Below, one piece after another: positions 45,795 through 56,429 of a DNA stretch of 64,000 nt (its first letter is position 1; every line of letters begins with the position of its first letter). Origin of the DNA: Tridacna crocea (lineage: Eukaryota > Mollusca > Bivalvia > Cardiida > Cardiidae); contig OX031070.1 of the NCBI GenBank assembly GCA_943736015.1, forward strand, positions 41,378,173 to 41,442,172, given 5' to 3'. Below the pieces are notes generated by a model. The model was not told where the DNA came from, made no database searches, and was given only the letters and a program-made list of their open reading frames with translations. The translations under genes were made by a program, and so were the position numbers.

Positions 45795-45960
45795 GCCTTC
45801 CACAAACATAAGTGTCAATTATGAAGATGAGAAGTGGAACAAACTCCATTCCATGTTAGTAGAGATGAGGGATTCTGATCTTCCAGATGAAGTGCCCTTA
45901 CCCCACCCACCAGAGTCTCCTCAGCTGTCTGAGTCATTCAGAAGCTCATTATATATACAG
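45795..45960 (+). CDS. Exon 7: acidic/proline-rich linker
   Basis: A 166-nt exon with a GTTTTATTCAG acceptor and GTATGG donor, phase 2 in and phase 0 out. It reads from a split Arg through PSTNISVNYEDEKWNKL to a proline-rich stretch (PLPHPPESPQ) and ends SSLYIQ. No catalytic motif is seen; it looks like a flexible linker between the PDZ-like domain and the coiled coil, possibly an SH3/WW-type ligand (inference). A degenerate hairpin element ends about 40 bp upstream. Confidence 0.75.
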
Positions 45961-46051
45961 GTATGGGCTTGAATTTTATCAGTGACTTGAGAGAAGTTTT
46001 TCTTTCTCTAAACGATTCCAATTATGGACTTGAATCAGAGTTTTCAGTACA

Positions 46052-46321
46052 TATGGAGTGCAACATGCGAAAAGGATCATTCTGACATTTGCGTAAAGTG
46101 TCGTCTCGGATCGGCCTGTGCAATCCGCACAGGCTAATCCGAAACAAAACTTTCCAATTTTATGTGATTTTCTGTTTTACGCAAGTCTACTGAAGCACAA
46201 AATCTAATGTAGTCGTAAAGTGTCGTCTCTGATTAGCCTGCGTGGACTGCGCAGGCTAATCCTGGACAACACTTTACGCAAATGTCCGAATGCACCTTTT
46301 CGCGTGTTGCGCTCCATATAA
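46052..46321. mobile_element. TIR element with TA target, ~270 bp
   Basis: Ends TATGGAGTGCAACATGCG and CGCGTGTTGCGCTCCATA, inverted for ~54 bp (including ACATTTGCGTAAAGTGT). An inner inverted pair GATTAGCCTGCG / GCGCAGGCTAATC. TA flanks suggest mariner-like integration. Lies between exons 7 and 8. Confidence 0.85.
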
Positions 46322-46383
46322 AGACTCATCTAAGTCTCTTATTTCAGACCATAATTATTACTTTATTTCTAATCCTTACTTAG

Positions 46384-46464
46384 GAGCAGAATAAGAAACT
46401 TGAAGAGAAAGTTTTGAAGCAACGGAAAGAGATAGAAAGATTACAGATAGAGATAGAGGATAAG
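46384..46464 (+). CDS. Exon 8: coiled coil
   Basis: An 81-nt exon (27 codons, phase 0 both sides) with TTACTTAG acceptor and GTAGGT donor. It reads EQNKKLEEKVLKQRKEIERL and continues in the same style: strongly charged, with hydrophobic residues every 3-4 positions, a classical heptad pattern. Being a symmetrical exon, it could be skipped without frame loss. The 10.4-kb intron that follows holds the antisense cGAS-like gene. Confidence 0.75.
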
Positions 46465-46514
46465 GTAGGTCAGAGTTGTGTCCCTTTATGTCAAGCTGAT
46501 TTTGAAATGGAAGC

Positions 46515-46621
46515 AGTATTTACCCATAGCATAGGAAACATCATATGAAAAGGGGGAAATGCTGGTAAACACTGTTTTCATCTTCTCCCACAATGTTTTC
46601 AAAAGGGTTATTCCTCAGGGC
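46515..46621 (-). mobile_element. Hairpin MITE fragment
   Basis: GAAAAGGGGGAAATGCTGG ... CCCACAATGTTTTCAAAAGG, cut at CTCAGGGCCCC by the next element. Confidence 0.7.
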
Positions 46622-46624
46622 CCC

Positions 46625-46790
46625 GTTTCACAATGGTTGTTACGAACAAAATTTGCATAATTTTTACCTTACTATAGTATAGTGGCATTAATCGGCTACA
46701 AGATAGTTTTCATGTGTCTCGTGGCAGGTTGATGCCACTATACTATAATTACGTAAAACTTACGAAAATTTTGTTTGTAACTACCTTAGA
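46625..46790. mobile_element. Short TIR element
   Basis: Inverted arms around TACTATAGTATAGTGGCAT / ATGCCACTATACTATAAT with outer AACAAAATTTGC / AAAATTTTGTTTG. Confidence 0.75.
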
Positions 46791-46792
46791 GG

Positions 46793-47022
46793 GAAAACTC
46801 TTCACCAAACAATCCTGAGTTTTAGTGATCTTGAAGAAGACAGGCTTTTGAAAACATAGTGGGAAAAGGAGAAAATGCTGGTAACCAGCAGTTTCTCCTT
46901 TACCCACAATGGTTTCTTCTCTATCAAACACAAAAATCATCAATTTAGCCACAATTATTTTGTCGTCTTCAAATGCTTTCAATTTTGTTGAGTCCAAATT
47001 TTGTAGTTTGGTAAAGAGTTAA
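46793..47022 (+). mobile_element. Hairpin MITE
   Basis: CTCTTCACCAAACAATCCTG left end, TTAA 47019-47022; centre GCTGGTAACCAGC. Confidence 0.85.
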
Positions 47023-47459
47023 TTCCCCAGTCACAAATAACTAACTACTGCCGGACAGCAAGTTCTTCAGGAGATTTTGACACAATCATCCGGAGACCGC
47101 ACACAGACCGTCCGGTGGAAGTTCAATTTGAACAGCAGCAGTTCAGTTTTGAGACACTGCCTAGCACCTGTTTGAGGTTTAAAACAAAGTTATAATTGGA
47201 CAGCAACCAGATGATGTTTTGGCCATCGGAGAGCCTGTTAACTCATCGCCGAAGGCAGATAAATGTAATAGCAGCTACTGCTGTTTACGATCAGGAGCGT
47301 GCTGGGCGAGGCCAGAGAGTGAGGACTGTGGGTCAAAATGTAGCTACAAAGGTGTGTCATCCTAGGACATTATGACACGCCTCTGTAGCTAACAGGACGG
47401 CAGCACAAAGTCCAAAAGATGTACGTCAGGTCGCCACCCAATGACCGTCTGGTTGACCT
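47023..47459. other. GC-richer unassigned DNA
   Basis: GTAGCTACAAAGGTGTGTCATCC / GACACGCCTCTGTAGCTA form an inverted pair near 47338-47390. No gene seen. Confidence 0.4.
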
Positions 47460-47654
47460 TTGGAATAGGACTTTTGAAAACATTGTGGACAAGGAGAAAA
47501 TGCTGGTAACCAGCATTTTCTCCTGTTTTCACAATGTTTTCTACCCTAATAAAGACATCTTCAACAGTTTTAGCAACATTAAATTATGGGTCTGCATAAT
47601 TATGCTTTTGATTAAGATGGGTCTAAAATGTTATGATGTGGTAAATGGTTACTA
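47460..47654 (+). mobile_element. Hairpin MITE, left end lost
   Basis: Good palindrome, centre GCTGGTAACCAGC; decayed right end GATGTGGTAAATGG. Confidence 0.75.
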
Positions 47655-48597
47655 AAATGGCTACACTGCATTATATAACAATAACTACAACAACAATAAG
47701 CATTTCCAGTTATATGGGTCTAATGTTTATACAGCTGTATTGTGGAAGTCATATCTGCAAAACTGATAAAATCAAATACGACCAATCAAGATGGGACGAG
47801 CATAGTTTCATGAAGGACTTTGAATGGCAGTCCATTCTAAAGTGTAATGTTATTTAATAGCAACTGATAAAAACTGTTTGACAGGTTTTAACAGCACATT
47901 GACAAATACATAGATGAGTGAGAGAGTAGGATCATATTGTTCTTTGAAAGTCTTAAAAAGACAAATTATTATACAGTCGAACTTGGTAAAAGAGACCCAA
48001 GGGACATCAATAAAGTGGTCTCTTATAGTAGGTGGTCTCTTATTGCAGGTTTGAACTTTGCATCTTGTACTGTGCGCACACCTTAGGTTAGAGTCTTTGG
48101 CGGCGGGGTTTGATCTATCATAGTAATTACTCACTTGTCAGGAAAACATGAATGTTAGCCGCTAGAAAAAGTTTGTCTTTATAAAACCCCAGAAGATGTT
48201 TATATCCAGTTACAAAGGGATATTATATACATACACATACGATCCCTGATTTAACTATTTATTACCATACAAGGGAACCAACTAGGGTGTCAATGAACAT
48301 TTTATTTCTGCTATTTTACTGACAGGAAAATAGGAAACAGGAAAATATAAATTGAGTCAGAGAACAACTTGAACAAATATTTTTATTAACACAGAAAGGC
48401 AACTTATCAGTCAGAGGCTATACATATACATTTATTGATAATTACTGTATAAAATTACTGCCTGAAAGTATCAAATGCTGTTAGCCTACCGGGATATGCA
48501 TTTCATTACAGACAAAAACTTTTTTTGTTACCTGAAAATGAAAAGTAAGTGAAAATACTCATGCTGTTCTTGAAATGAGGATGTCAGGAAAAGAATT
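47655..48597. other. Unassigned intronic DNA with a GTGGTCTCTTAT repeat
   Basis: 48010-48050 holds two copies of GGTGGTCTCTTAT-type motifs, a repeat signature known in animal DNA transposons. No gene seen. Confidence 0.4.
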
Positions 48598-48827
48598 TTA
48601 ACGCTTTACCTGATATGCCAACTTGAGGCTCTTCCATTTCAGCAGCAAATAAGGATATGATGTCAAAAATATGGACATATGAGAATATGAATATCTGACT
48701 GAGTGGAAAACTTTGTGGGGAAAGGAGAAATTGCTCATTACGAGCAATTTTTTCTTTTCCCACAGTGTTTTCAAAAGCTGTCTGTTGTTGATACGTCAAA
48801 ATGAGTATCTATGGAGTAAAGGGTTAA
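48598..48827 (-). mobile_element. Hairpin MITE, subfamily 2
   Basis: TTAA both ends; right end GAGTATCTATGGAGTAAAGG, centre GCTCATTACGAGC. Confidence 0.85.
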
Positions 48828-49044
48828 CTTGAATGATAAAGCAATGTTTCTAGCGCTGTAAGCTTCTGGACCCCAGGCTAGTGCATTGGCCTTGACCCTG
48901 CAAGAGCCCTGGCAGTCCCCTGAAAATTGAACATCCAGCAAACAGTTCCTTATTTTCAGTTTCTCTAACTTTTTTCCCCATACATCTGTTTCATTCATGT
49001 TCTCTGTATGCAGAAGTCTTACACTTTGAACTGTGTCCATTGAA

Positions 49045-49677
49045 AATTGTTCTATACAAGACCACAAAATTTTACACTCTTCCAAATTGGATGCTAATGC
49101 AGATGACAAAGTCAAGGTGGCTGAAATGAAAAACTTCAATTTGTTTTTTTGAGGACAGAAAACATTTTGAGAAAAGATGAAGATGATGGCTACCCCATTT
49201 CCCCATTGGTCAAAATGTTTTTAACTCTACCCCAAACAAGCCTTGGTTTTCATGTGTCTGCAGTACAAGCCTTTAGAAAACACTGTTGGAAAGGGAGAAA
49301 TTGCTCGTAATAAGCAATTTCTCCTTTTCCCACAGTGTTTTCTAGCTTATCGGAAAACTTTCTGCCATTCATAGTCAAAATTCAAACTCAACATTGTCAT
49401 CTGCAAACACTTTGAGTTTTGGACAGTCTAAATTTGTCATTTGGGAAAGGGTTAACTCATTACCAAACAACAAAATTTTATGTTCGTCCAAATCAAAAGC
49501 ATTTGCAGACGACAGAATAAAAGTGACTGAAAACTGATTTTTTTTGTGAAGGGTAGAAAACATTGTGGAAAAAGGAGAAAATGCTGGTTACCAGCATTTT
49601 CTGCTTTTCCCACAATGTTTTCTACATGCCTCTTTCTCAGGGTCGTCAAAAGTAGGGATTGTGTGGTAATGGGTTAA
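49045..49677. mobile_element. Three stacked hairpin MITEs downstream of the cGAS-like gene
   Basis: Decayed minus copy 49045-49224; subfamily-3 plus copy 49221-49455 (centre GCTCGTAATAAGC); minus copy 49452-49677 (near-perfect palindrome). Shared TTAA at 49221 and 49452. Confidence 0.85.
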
Positions 49678-49735
49678 ATGCCTTTTTCCACATGGATGTT
49701 AAACATGGTATTGTTTGGGTTAAGAATTGAGCAGT

Positions 49736-51943
49736 TCAGGAAGCACTAACGTCATGACATGGCCTTTGTGCAGTAAAAGAGTGAAAAACAAGCAGTGCAA
49801 GCAGCCAGTAGTGTGCTCTTCCCATATCTCGAAGTTTGAAACCAGCAAGCAGATTTCGGAAAGCTGCCCCATATCTCCCAATTTGGAGATAGCAAAAAGC
49901 AATTAATTCCCAGTCAATATAGCAATACCCGGCCTTCTTCTTGTCATCAAGTAGTGATTGCCATCTTGCAAGATGTTTTTCTATGTCTGCAGAATTTGAT
50001 TTCTCTTGTTGCATGATGCAGAAGTGTAGGTAAAATGCATACACTAAGGGATTCAAAGTCAGGCCCCACCCCTCACAGAGTTGTAACTGGATAGCAGGTG
50101 GGCAAACTGAAATCTCTGCTGGAATGAAAAATACATCAAAATTGACATGATTTTGTACTAGACTTATCCAGTCCTTTTTTCTGTTTTCTTCATCATTAAA
50201 GGTTTTATCACGAATATGGTTGAAACCAGTGTGGTGCATGACATCAACTGCATTTCTTTCAATAACTCTGGAAGTGACCTGTTTGGCTTTTGCTAAATCC
50301 TTCAGCCAGAATTTCACTGTTGCTTCTTTTAATTTACCGGAACAGAAATCCATTTCACTGGCTTCATGCAGTAGATCGCTCCAGTGCATTTCTGATTTAG
50401 AGATGGCTTCCCAGTTTTTGTTCTGATTTTTCTTATGTTTGACACTATGTACATCTGTAGCATCAGTCATACTCTTACTTTTGTCTTCAGAAAAAGCAAA
50501 CATTCCCTTTCTATCTTTGATTTCTTGATCTGCTATTGTTTGATGAGGATCTTTGGTTTTATGCATAATGCATTGAAGAGTTCCAATCACAGACTGTAAT
50601 GTTAGTAATATGCAGTTTTTCCAGTCTTTATCACAGAATCCATCCCTAATTTCAAGTAGATCAATCATTCTGTACCTCTGTATTAACATATGCAAAGCAT
50701 CTTCTATTTTTTCATCTTTAACACTTAGGACAAGGATATGCCTACACATACTGACACAATTAAGCATGGGTTGTTTTTGCAGATAAGTTTTATTTGAAGT
50801 TAAAAGCACTTTGTTCAGCAAGTCTTTCCATAAATGATGCTCTTTATCACATATACTTGCAAGGAAATTCTCCAAGGCAGATGTATCCGTAGAAGTTATA
50901 TCCTTACCTTCAAATAAATTATTCTCTGGTATAAAAAAGTGTGGACAGCGTTTTGTCCTGAGACAGTCATTGAGATACCGTACACAGCAAATAGTATTAT
51001 CTACAATTTTCTTCTCAGACCAATTTCTTCCCTCAGTTTGTTCTAGGGTCCACAAAAAGCATGTTTTAAAGTAATATGACTTGAGAACTACCTTCTGTTC
51101 ACTTTTTGTGGAGTCTTCAACTTGTTTTAAATGATGTTTAAGAAGTTTAAGAAGATTGCAGCAAATTATTTGAGCTCCGTTTAAACTTCTCATCAAGAAT
51201 CGTTCCTGCAGATTAAAGGAAAACTTCCATTGGTTATCTCTAATTTCCTGACTACATAATGGATGTCCAAGTGGCACAACAAATACTGGAAGTGCTAAAA
51301 TTTCAGAGACAATGGGGGTTGAAGGCCAGAAACGCTTCCTGTTCTGCCATTGGTCCATGTATTTTGAGTGCACATTAGACTGTATAGTGTAGACAATATC
51401 CAAATCACTCTTCTGGTTTCCCATTTCAAATATGGCATGCTTTGCTGGGCCACTGTTCTCCTCCATCGTTAGTGTTCCCCCTGTCCAGGGAAGCTTAAAA
51501 GCAGCATATATACTTATGGCATTGATTGTTTTGTGGGTTGAGAGATAGTGTGAGCCTTTGACTGTGTTACACAAAATTTCCACAGGTTGTTTGAGGCATT
51601 GTAAAAGTTCTAGATCTCTTCCAAGGTCATTCTTATTTACCTTCAGCATTGCATATCCAGGATATTCATCTGTAATTTCAACTGTAACATAAAGTTTATT
51701 ATCAGTTGATATTTTTTCTTCATTAACAAATTCTATGTCATTTCCATATAACAAGATATCAGTATCCGATTCCCTCTGGTGAACACCTTCTGATCTACTT
51801 CCTGTTATATAGCAGTTCATGCCTATAATCGACACGGCTTTTTCAGTACAGTTGATGCGTGTGTTATTTAATTCTATGAACTTTTCAGCTCGTTGTTCTG
51901 CATCTTTCACCTCATACTGTACTTTTTCAAGAAATGATGCCAT
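49736..51943 (-). CDS. cGAS-like receptor / Mab-21 family nucleotidyltransferase, intronless
   Basis: A complete 735-codon frame; the start lies in a good Kozak context (AAAATGG). Mab-21/cGAS fold: GSRSEG at 48-53 is the G-S nucleotide-binding loop; D60 and D62 in ESDTD match the metal-binding pair; D182 in KSDLDIVYTI sits where the third acid is expected. Family markers follow: NSGPAKHAIF (163-172), RFWPSTPIV (204-212), VVPLGHPL (222-229), FSFNLQERFL (241-250), and YYFKTCFLWTLE (290-301). The vertebrate cGAS zinc thumb (H-x5-CC-x6-C) is not seen. Residues ~560-735 form an alpha-helical, TPR-like tail as in other bivalve members. Active relatives sense dsRNA or dsDNA and make cyclic dinucleotides that activate STING; ligand and product here are unknown. 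It lies antisense in an intron of the SAM/PDZ gene. A hairpin element ends ~60 bp after the stop, so the 3' UTR probably runs into transposon DNA. Confidence 0.85.
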   Translation of the reverse strand: MASFLEKVQYEVKDAEQRAEKFIELNNTRINCTEKAVSIIGMNCYITGSRSEGVHQRESDTDILLYGNDIEFVNEEKISTDNKLYVTVEITDEYPGYAMLKVNKNDLGRDLELLQCLKQPVEILCNTVKGSHYLSTHKTINAISIYAAFKLPWTGGTLTMEENSGPAKHAIFEMGNQKSDLDIVYTIQSNVHSKYMDQWQNRKRFWPSTPIVSEILALPVFVVPLGHPLCSQEIRDNQWKFSFNLQERFLMRSLNGAQIICCNLLKLLKHHLKQVEDSTKSEQKVVLKSYYFKTCFLWTLEQTEGRNWSEKKIVDNTICCVRYLNDCLRTKRCPHFFIPENNLFEGKDITSTDTSALENFLASICDKEHHLWKDLLNKVLLTSNKTYLQKQPMLNCVSMCRHILVLSVKDEKIEDALHMLIQRYRMIDLLEIRDGFCDKDWKNCILLTLQSVIGTLQCIMHKTKDPHQTIADQEIKDRKGMFAFSEDKSKSMTDATDVHSVKHKKNQNKNWEAISKSEMHWSDLLHEASEMDFCSGKLKEATVKFWLKDLAKAKQVTSRVIERNAVDVMHHTGFNHIRDKTFNDEENRKKDWISLVQNHVNFDVFFIPAEISVCPPAIQLQLCEGWGLTLNPLVYAFYLHFCIMQQEKSNSADIEKHLARWQSLLDDKKKAGYCYIDWELIAFCYLQIGRYGAAFRNLLAGFKLRDMGRAHYWLLALLVFHSFTAQRPCHDVSAS

Positions 51944-52084
51944 TTTTGGGCCGTCTGTTCTATCAGTTTCTAAATTATTCGGTGTTCAGTTTATATGTTG
52001 GATGGTTTCTGAAAGGAATGAGAAAAAAAAGCTCAATACTGGCATATTGTGCAACCTGTTTAACTCACATGTGAAACATTACCA

Positions 52085-53215
52085 TAACTTTTTAAACTTG
52101 TCCAAGAATTTTTGTCCGGAGCATATCTCCAAAAGTGTAAAAGCTAGGAACTTGAAACTTCACACATATATAGAACTCATTGAGGAGGCATGCAGTGCGA
52201 AAGATCCATTACTCTGTATTCAGCAGTTTTGGAGTCATTGCCCTTTGTAAATTTAACTTTGGATTTTTGTCAGGAGCATATCTCCAAAAGTATTTGAAAT
52301 ATCAACTTCAAACTTCACAAGTGGATAGATCTCATTTAGGAGGCGTACAGTGTACAAGAACCATTACTCTATATTCAGTTTTTTTGGAGTTATTGCCCTT
52401 TGTACTTTTTTTCTGGAATTTTTGTCCGGAGTATATCTCCAAAAGTATGAAAGCTAGGAACTTGAAACTTCACACACATATAGAACTTATTAAGGAGGCG
52501 TGCAGTACGAAAGATCCATTACTCTGTCTTCAGTATTTTTGGAGTTATTGCCCTTAGCACATTTTTACTTTGAATTTTTGTCTGGATTATATCTCCAAAA
52601 GTATAAAAGCTAGGAACTTGAAACTTCACACATATATAGAACTCATTGAAAAGAAGTGCAGTGCACAAAACCATAACTCTGTCTTCAGTATTTTTGGAGT
52701 TACTGTCCTTTGTAAATTTTAACTTCGGATTTTTGTCTGGAGCATATCTCCACAAGTATAAAAGCTAGGAACTTGAAACATCACAGGCATATAGAACTAA
52801 TTAAGGAAAAGTGCAGTGCTAAAGAATCATAACTCTATCTTCAGTAATTGTTGAGTTATTGCTCTTTGTAAATTTTCACTTTGGAATTTTGTCCTGAGCA
52901 TATCTCCAAAAGTACAAAGGCTAGGAACTTCAAACTGTATACAATCATAGAATTCATTAAAGAGAAGTGTACTTCACAAAAACCAAAACTCTGTCTTCAG
53001 TAATTTTTGAGTTATTGCCCTTTGTTAATTTTTATTTTGGATTTCTGTCTGGCATATATCTCCAAAAGTATAAAAGCCAGGAACTTGAAACTTCACACAC
53101 TTATAGAACTAATTGAGGAGAAGTGCAGTTCTCAAGAACCATAACTCTATCTTCAGTATTTTTGGAGTTATTGCCATTTAAAAATTTTTACTTTGGATTT
53201 TTGTTCCCACATTTC
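52085..53215 (+). repeat. Tandem array, seven ~155-bp units
   Basis: ATATCTCCAAAAGT recurs at about 52123, 52279, 52433, 52589, 52744, 52899 and 53056. Each unit also has GCTAGGAACTTGAAACTTCA and GGAGTTATTGCCCTTTG. It starts ~140 bp upstream of the cGAS-like start codon. Confidence 0.92.
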
Positions 53216-53309
53216 CATTTAGATTCACAGGCTTTTTTTGACTGATTACCCTTAGATGAATTTATCTTGTTCTGGGACAAGTGCTAGTTTTTTGCCCTTG
53301 TTTTTGTAA

Positions 53310-53826
53310 TAAGGTGTCATGGAAAAAGGGGGTTTCATGTTATATTTCATTCCATTTCTTGTGAAGGCAGCTCCTTCCACATTTCTTGACGGAATTGAAT
53401 AGAATTTTGACAGAATATTTCTTGTCATGACCTATTGCATATTGTCAACATTTTGCGATTTGTAGCTTTGTCATGAAAAAAAGGGGGCTTCATGTTTTAT
53501 TTCATTTTATTTCTTGTGAATGCAACTCGTCCCATATTTCTTGACTGATTTGAATGGAATTTTCACATTATCATTTTACCTAATATAACGCCTTCCACAT
53601 ATCTTGGCAGATTTGGATGGAATTTTCACATGATCATGTGACCTTCGGCATATTGTCAGGGTTTTGGGATTTGTAGCTGCGTCATGGAATAAGGGGGCTT
53701 AATTTTTCACCAGAATCTCTTCAATTACTGGACATATGGATGATTTGGATGAGGTTTTCACACATCATGATTTTTTTTTTGTACTTTTATAAAAATTTGT
53801 CCCAAAATCTAAAGGGCCACCTTTAA
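53310..53826. repeat. AAGGGGG-type tandem units ending in an L-element fragment
   Basis: Three degenerate units with GTCATGGAAAAAGGGGG / TTTCATGTT, as in the GCTCCCC element at 11.5-12.7 kb. 53770-53826 is the reversed end of an L element (CAAAATCTAAAGGGCCACC, TTTAA). Confidence 0.65.
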
Positions 53827-54289
53827 AGTATGGTGATTGATTTGTAAGTCTGGTTACAATGACTGTTGGGGAAAAAAAATTTCCAGTTTTTGTATCTACT
53901 GATCAACTGTTGATTACAACAAAGACGAACCACCAAAACCACCCTTTAACAGATTGTCAGACTTAAAATAATCGCCATTGTTTTGAATAGTATAAATGAA
54001 ATTTTCCTGTAGTTTTTCATATAAATGTTTATATTTGGCTGCCATTTGACCTTTAAAAAATATTTGGAAAAAATGATAATTTGCTATCCACAAAAAAATC
54101 AAGACAATATACCAACCTGAAAATTTATCCTCTGTAAAGTGTTAATAATCCCATTGCTATAGTTCAACAAATATAAGTAAATCGTTATTATATTTAGAAA
54201 CATAAAGTGGTCTTAGTGTACGGGTGATGTCAGCTGTTCATTATTTTTTGTTTAACCCAATATATCAAACATTTATGTGTCTCTGTCTC
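53827..54289. other. No recognisable feature
   Basis: AT-rich intronic DNA. Confidence 0.4.
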
Positions 54290-55150
54290 CGTAGTTGGGA
54301 AACACCCTTTTCAAAGAATTTTTGCAAAGGGGGAAACTACTGGTTACTGGCATTTTCAACAATACTTCCTAGCTTTTCAAAGACAAAATAATCCAGTTAT
54401 TACAGCCACATTTGATCATCTGAGAACTGCGGCAAGTGTGTACCCTGGTCTGACTGCGCAATGTGCGCAGTCTGAACAGAGTACACACTTTCCGCTTTAA
54501 TGATATTTTCTGTATGAAAAGTGGTCATTTTACCTCATTATACAATTATTTGGTATAAATGACACAAAGAGGACATGACATTTGAAGAAGACAACAATCC
54601 CATCATGATTAAGGATATTTGCTGCAGAACAAAAGTGATACTTTACAAAAGGTATAGGTCAGTAGGAGTTATTGCGATAGTTGGGAAGAAGGCTTTAGAA
54701 AACATTGTGGGAGAAGGAGAAAATACTGGTAACCAGCATTTTCTCCTTTTCCAAGCATGTTTCCTTGCAAAGGAGACGAATCCCATTACTTGAGCCACAT
54801 TGAATCTACTGTCTGTAAATATTTTTCAATATGGATAACTTCAATTTTGGGTTTTTTTTTTTTTGAGTCAGAACATAAAATTCAATCTGTATAATATACT
54901 ACTCAAACTTCCTTATTACTGTATGGGTTTATGTGTTTCCCCATAATGTTTTCAAAAGACTTCTTCATGAGGGTTGTTAGAACATGGGATTCTTTGGTAA
55001 AAGGTTATATGATTGGCTAATAAATATTGTGGGAAAAGAGAAAAAAAACAACTGATAATACCAGCATTAATTTTTGTTTTTTCCTAACAGTGTTTTCAAG
55101 ATGTCTTTCTCAGAGTTGATAAAACACAGGATTTCGTGTAAAGGGCTAAA
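54290..55150. mobile_element. Four decayed hairpin MITE pieces
   Basis: About 54290-54410, 54630-54850 (plus, readable palindrome GAAAATACTGGTAACCAGC), 54930-55007 and 55010-55150 (minus). 54435-54500 holds GACTGCGCAATGTGCGCAGTC inside a larger inverted repeat (GTGTACCCTGG / AGAGTACACAC). Confidence 0.55.
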
Positions 55151-55199
55151 ATGTTGAGTCTAAACCTACCGTCACTTCACTCTGGGTATAAAATAATTT

Positions 55200-56035
55200 T
55201 TAACGCTTTACCACGCAATGACGACTTTTGACGACCCTGAGGTAGGAGCCTTTTCAAAAAAATTGTGGGTAAAGGAGAAAATGCTGGTAACCAGCATTTT
55301 CTCCTTTTCCCACAATGTTTTCAAAAGGCTACTATTCCAGACCGGTAAAAACCAGGGATTGTTTGGGAAAGGGTTAACCCTTAACCAAACAATCCCTGGT
55401 TTTTACGACCCAGAAGAAGAAGCCTTCTAAAGAAAATGGTGGGAAAAGGAGAAAAAGCTGGTAACTAGCATTTTCTCCTTTTCCCACAGTGTATTCTACT
55501 GTTCTAAAATCAAGTTTCAATTTTGAGTCATGTTTATTTTGTTGTTAGCAAATGCTTTCAACTTTGGCAAGTCTAAAATTTTGTTGTTTGGTAAAGAGTT
55601 AACTCTACCACACAATCCCGACTTTTAACGACCCTGAGAAAGAAGCCTTTAGAAAACATTGTGGGAAAAGGAGAAAATGCTGGTAGCCAGCATCTTCTCT
55701 TTTTCCCACAATGTTTTCTACCCTATCTATAAACAATTGCACCATTTAAGCCACGTTGAAATTGTCGTCTGCAAATGCTTTCAAATTGGACAAGGCTAAA
55801 ATTTTGCCGTCTGGTAAAGAGTTAAATAGCTCAGAGTTATGAATATTTCAGTATTTCTTTGGCAAACAATCCCAAGTTTTAATGTCCTTGTGTAGAAGGA
55901 CCTTTGAAATCATTGTGGAAAAAGGAGAGTTGCCCCATGTTGTTTTCTACTCAAACAGAGTTACATTCAATTTGTGGCATGCAGATGCTTTCAGTTTGAA
56001 CCAGTTTAAAATTCTTGTTTGGTACTGAGCCAAGG
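55200..56035. mobile_element. Array of four hairpin MITEs sharing TTAA sites
   Basis: 55200-55377 is symmetrical (left-end type at both ends); 55374-55602 and 55599-55825 are plus copies; 55850-56035 is decayed. Single TTAA at 55374-55377 and 55599-55602 serves two neighbours each. Ends of the first two belong to different subtypes (CCACGCAATGACGAC / AACAATCCCTGG). Confidence 0.9.
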
Positions 56036-56100
56036 GAATAGAAAAAAATTCTGGTATACTTTACTAGTGTTTTCTTACCTTCAAATGAAGATTCTCTCTG

Positions 56101-56143
56101 TTTAACCCTTTACCCCATAAAGGCATTTCTAGGGCATCTCTTC
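56101..56143 (+). mobile_element. Hairpin MITE subfamily-2 left fragment
   Basis: TTTAACCCTTTACCCCATAA then GGCATTTCTAGGGC. Confidence 0.5.
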
Positions 56144-56385
56144 TACCTTTCAAATAGAAGGTAAACATGGAAACCCAAGGGGATGTCTGCTTATCGCTTC
56201 ATGTGTATTCGTAAGCAGTTTGTAAAACAATATTTCAAATGGCTTTTAGAAATATGAAGTACAGGGGGTAATAAACAGTATCCAATAGAGGGTGCATCGC
56301 AGGAATCTCGAAATCAGGCTCAATCAGCCAAGGTAAGATCCACGTAGTGATCGTAACTTTGGCTCGCGAAGATGGTGGCCCAGGA
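56143..56385 (+). repeat. Inverted repeat partner 1 (flanks exon 9)
   Basis: GGTAAACATGGAAACCCAAG ... GGCTCAATCAGCCAAGGTA ... GCGAAGATGG. Complementary to 58655-58895. Confidence 0.85.
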
Positions 56386-56429
56386 CAGATATCTTGTGGG
56401 CATGGATAAAGTTGTCAGATATAAACACA

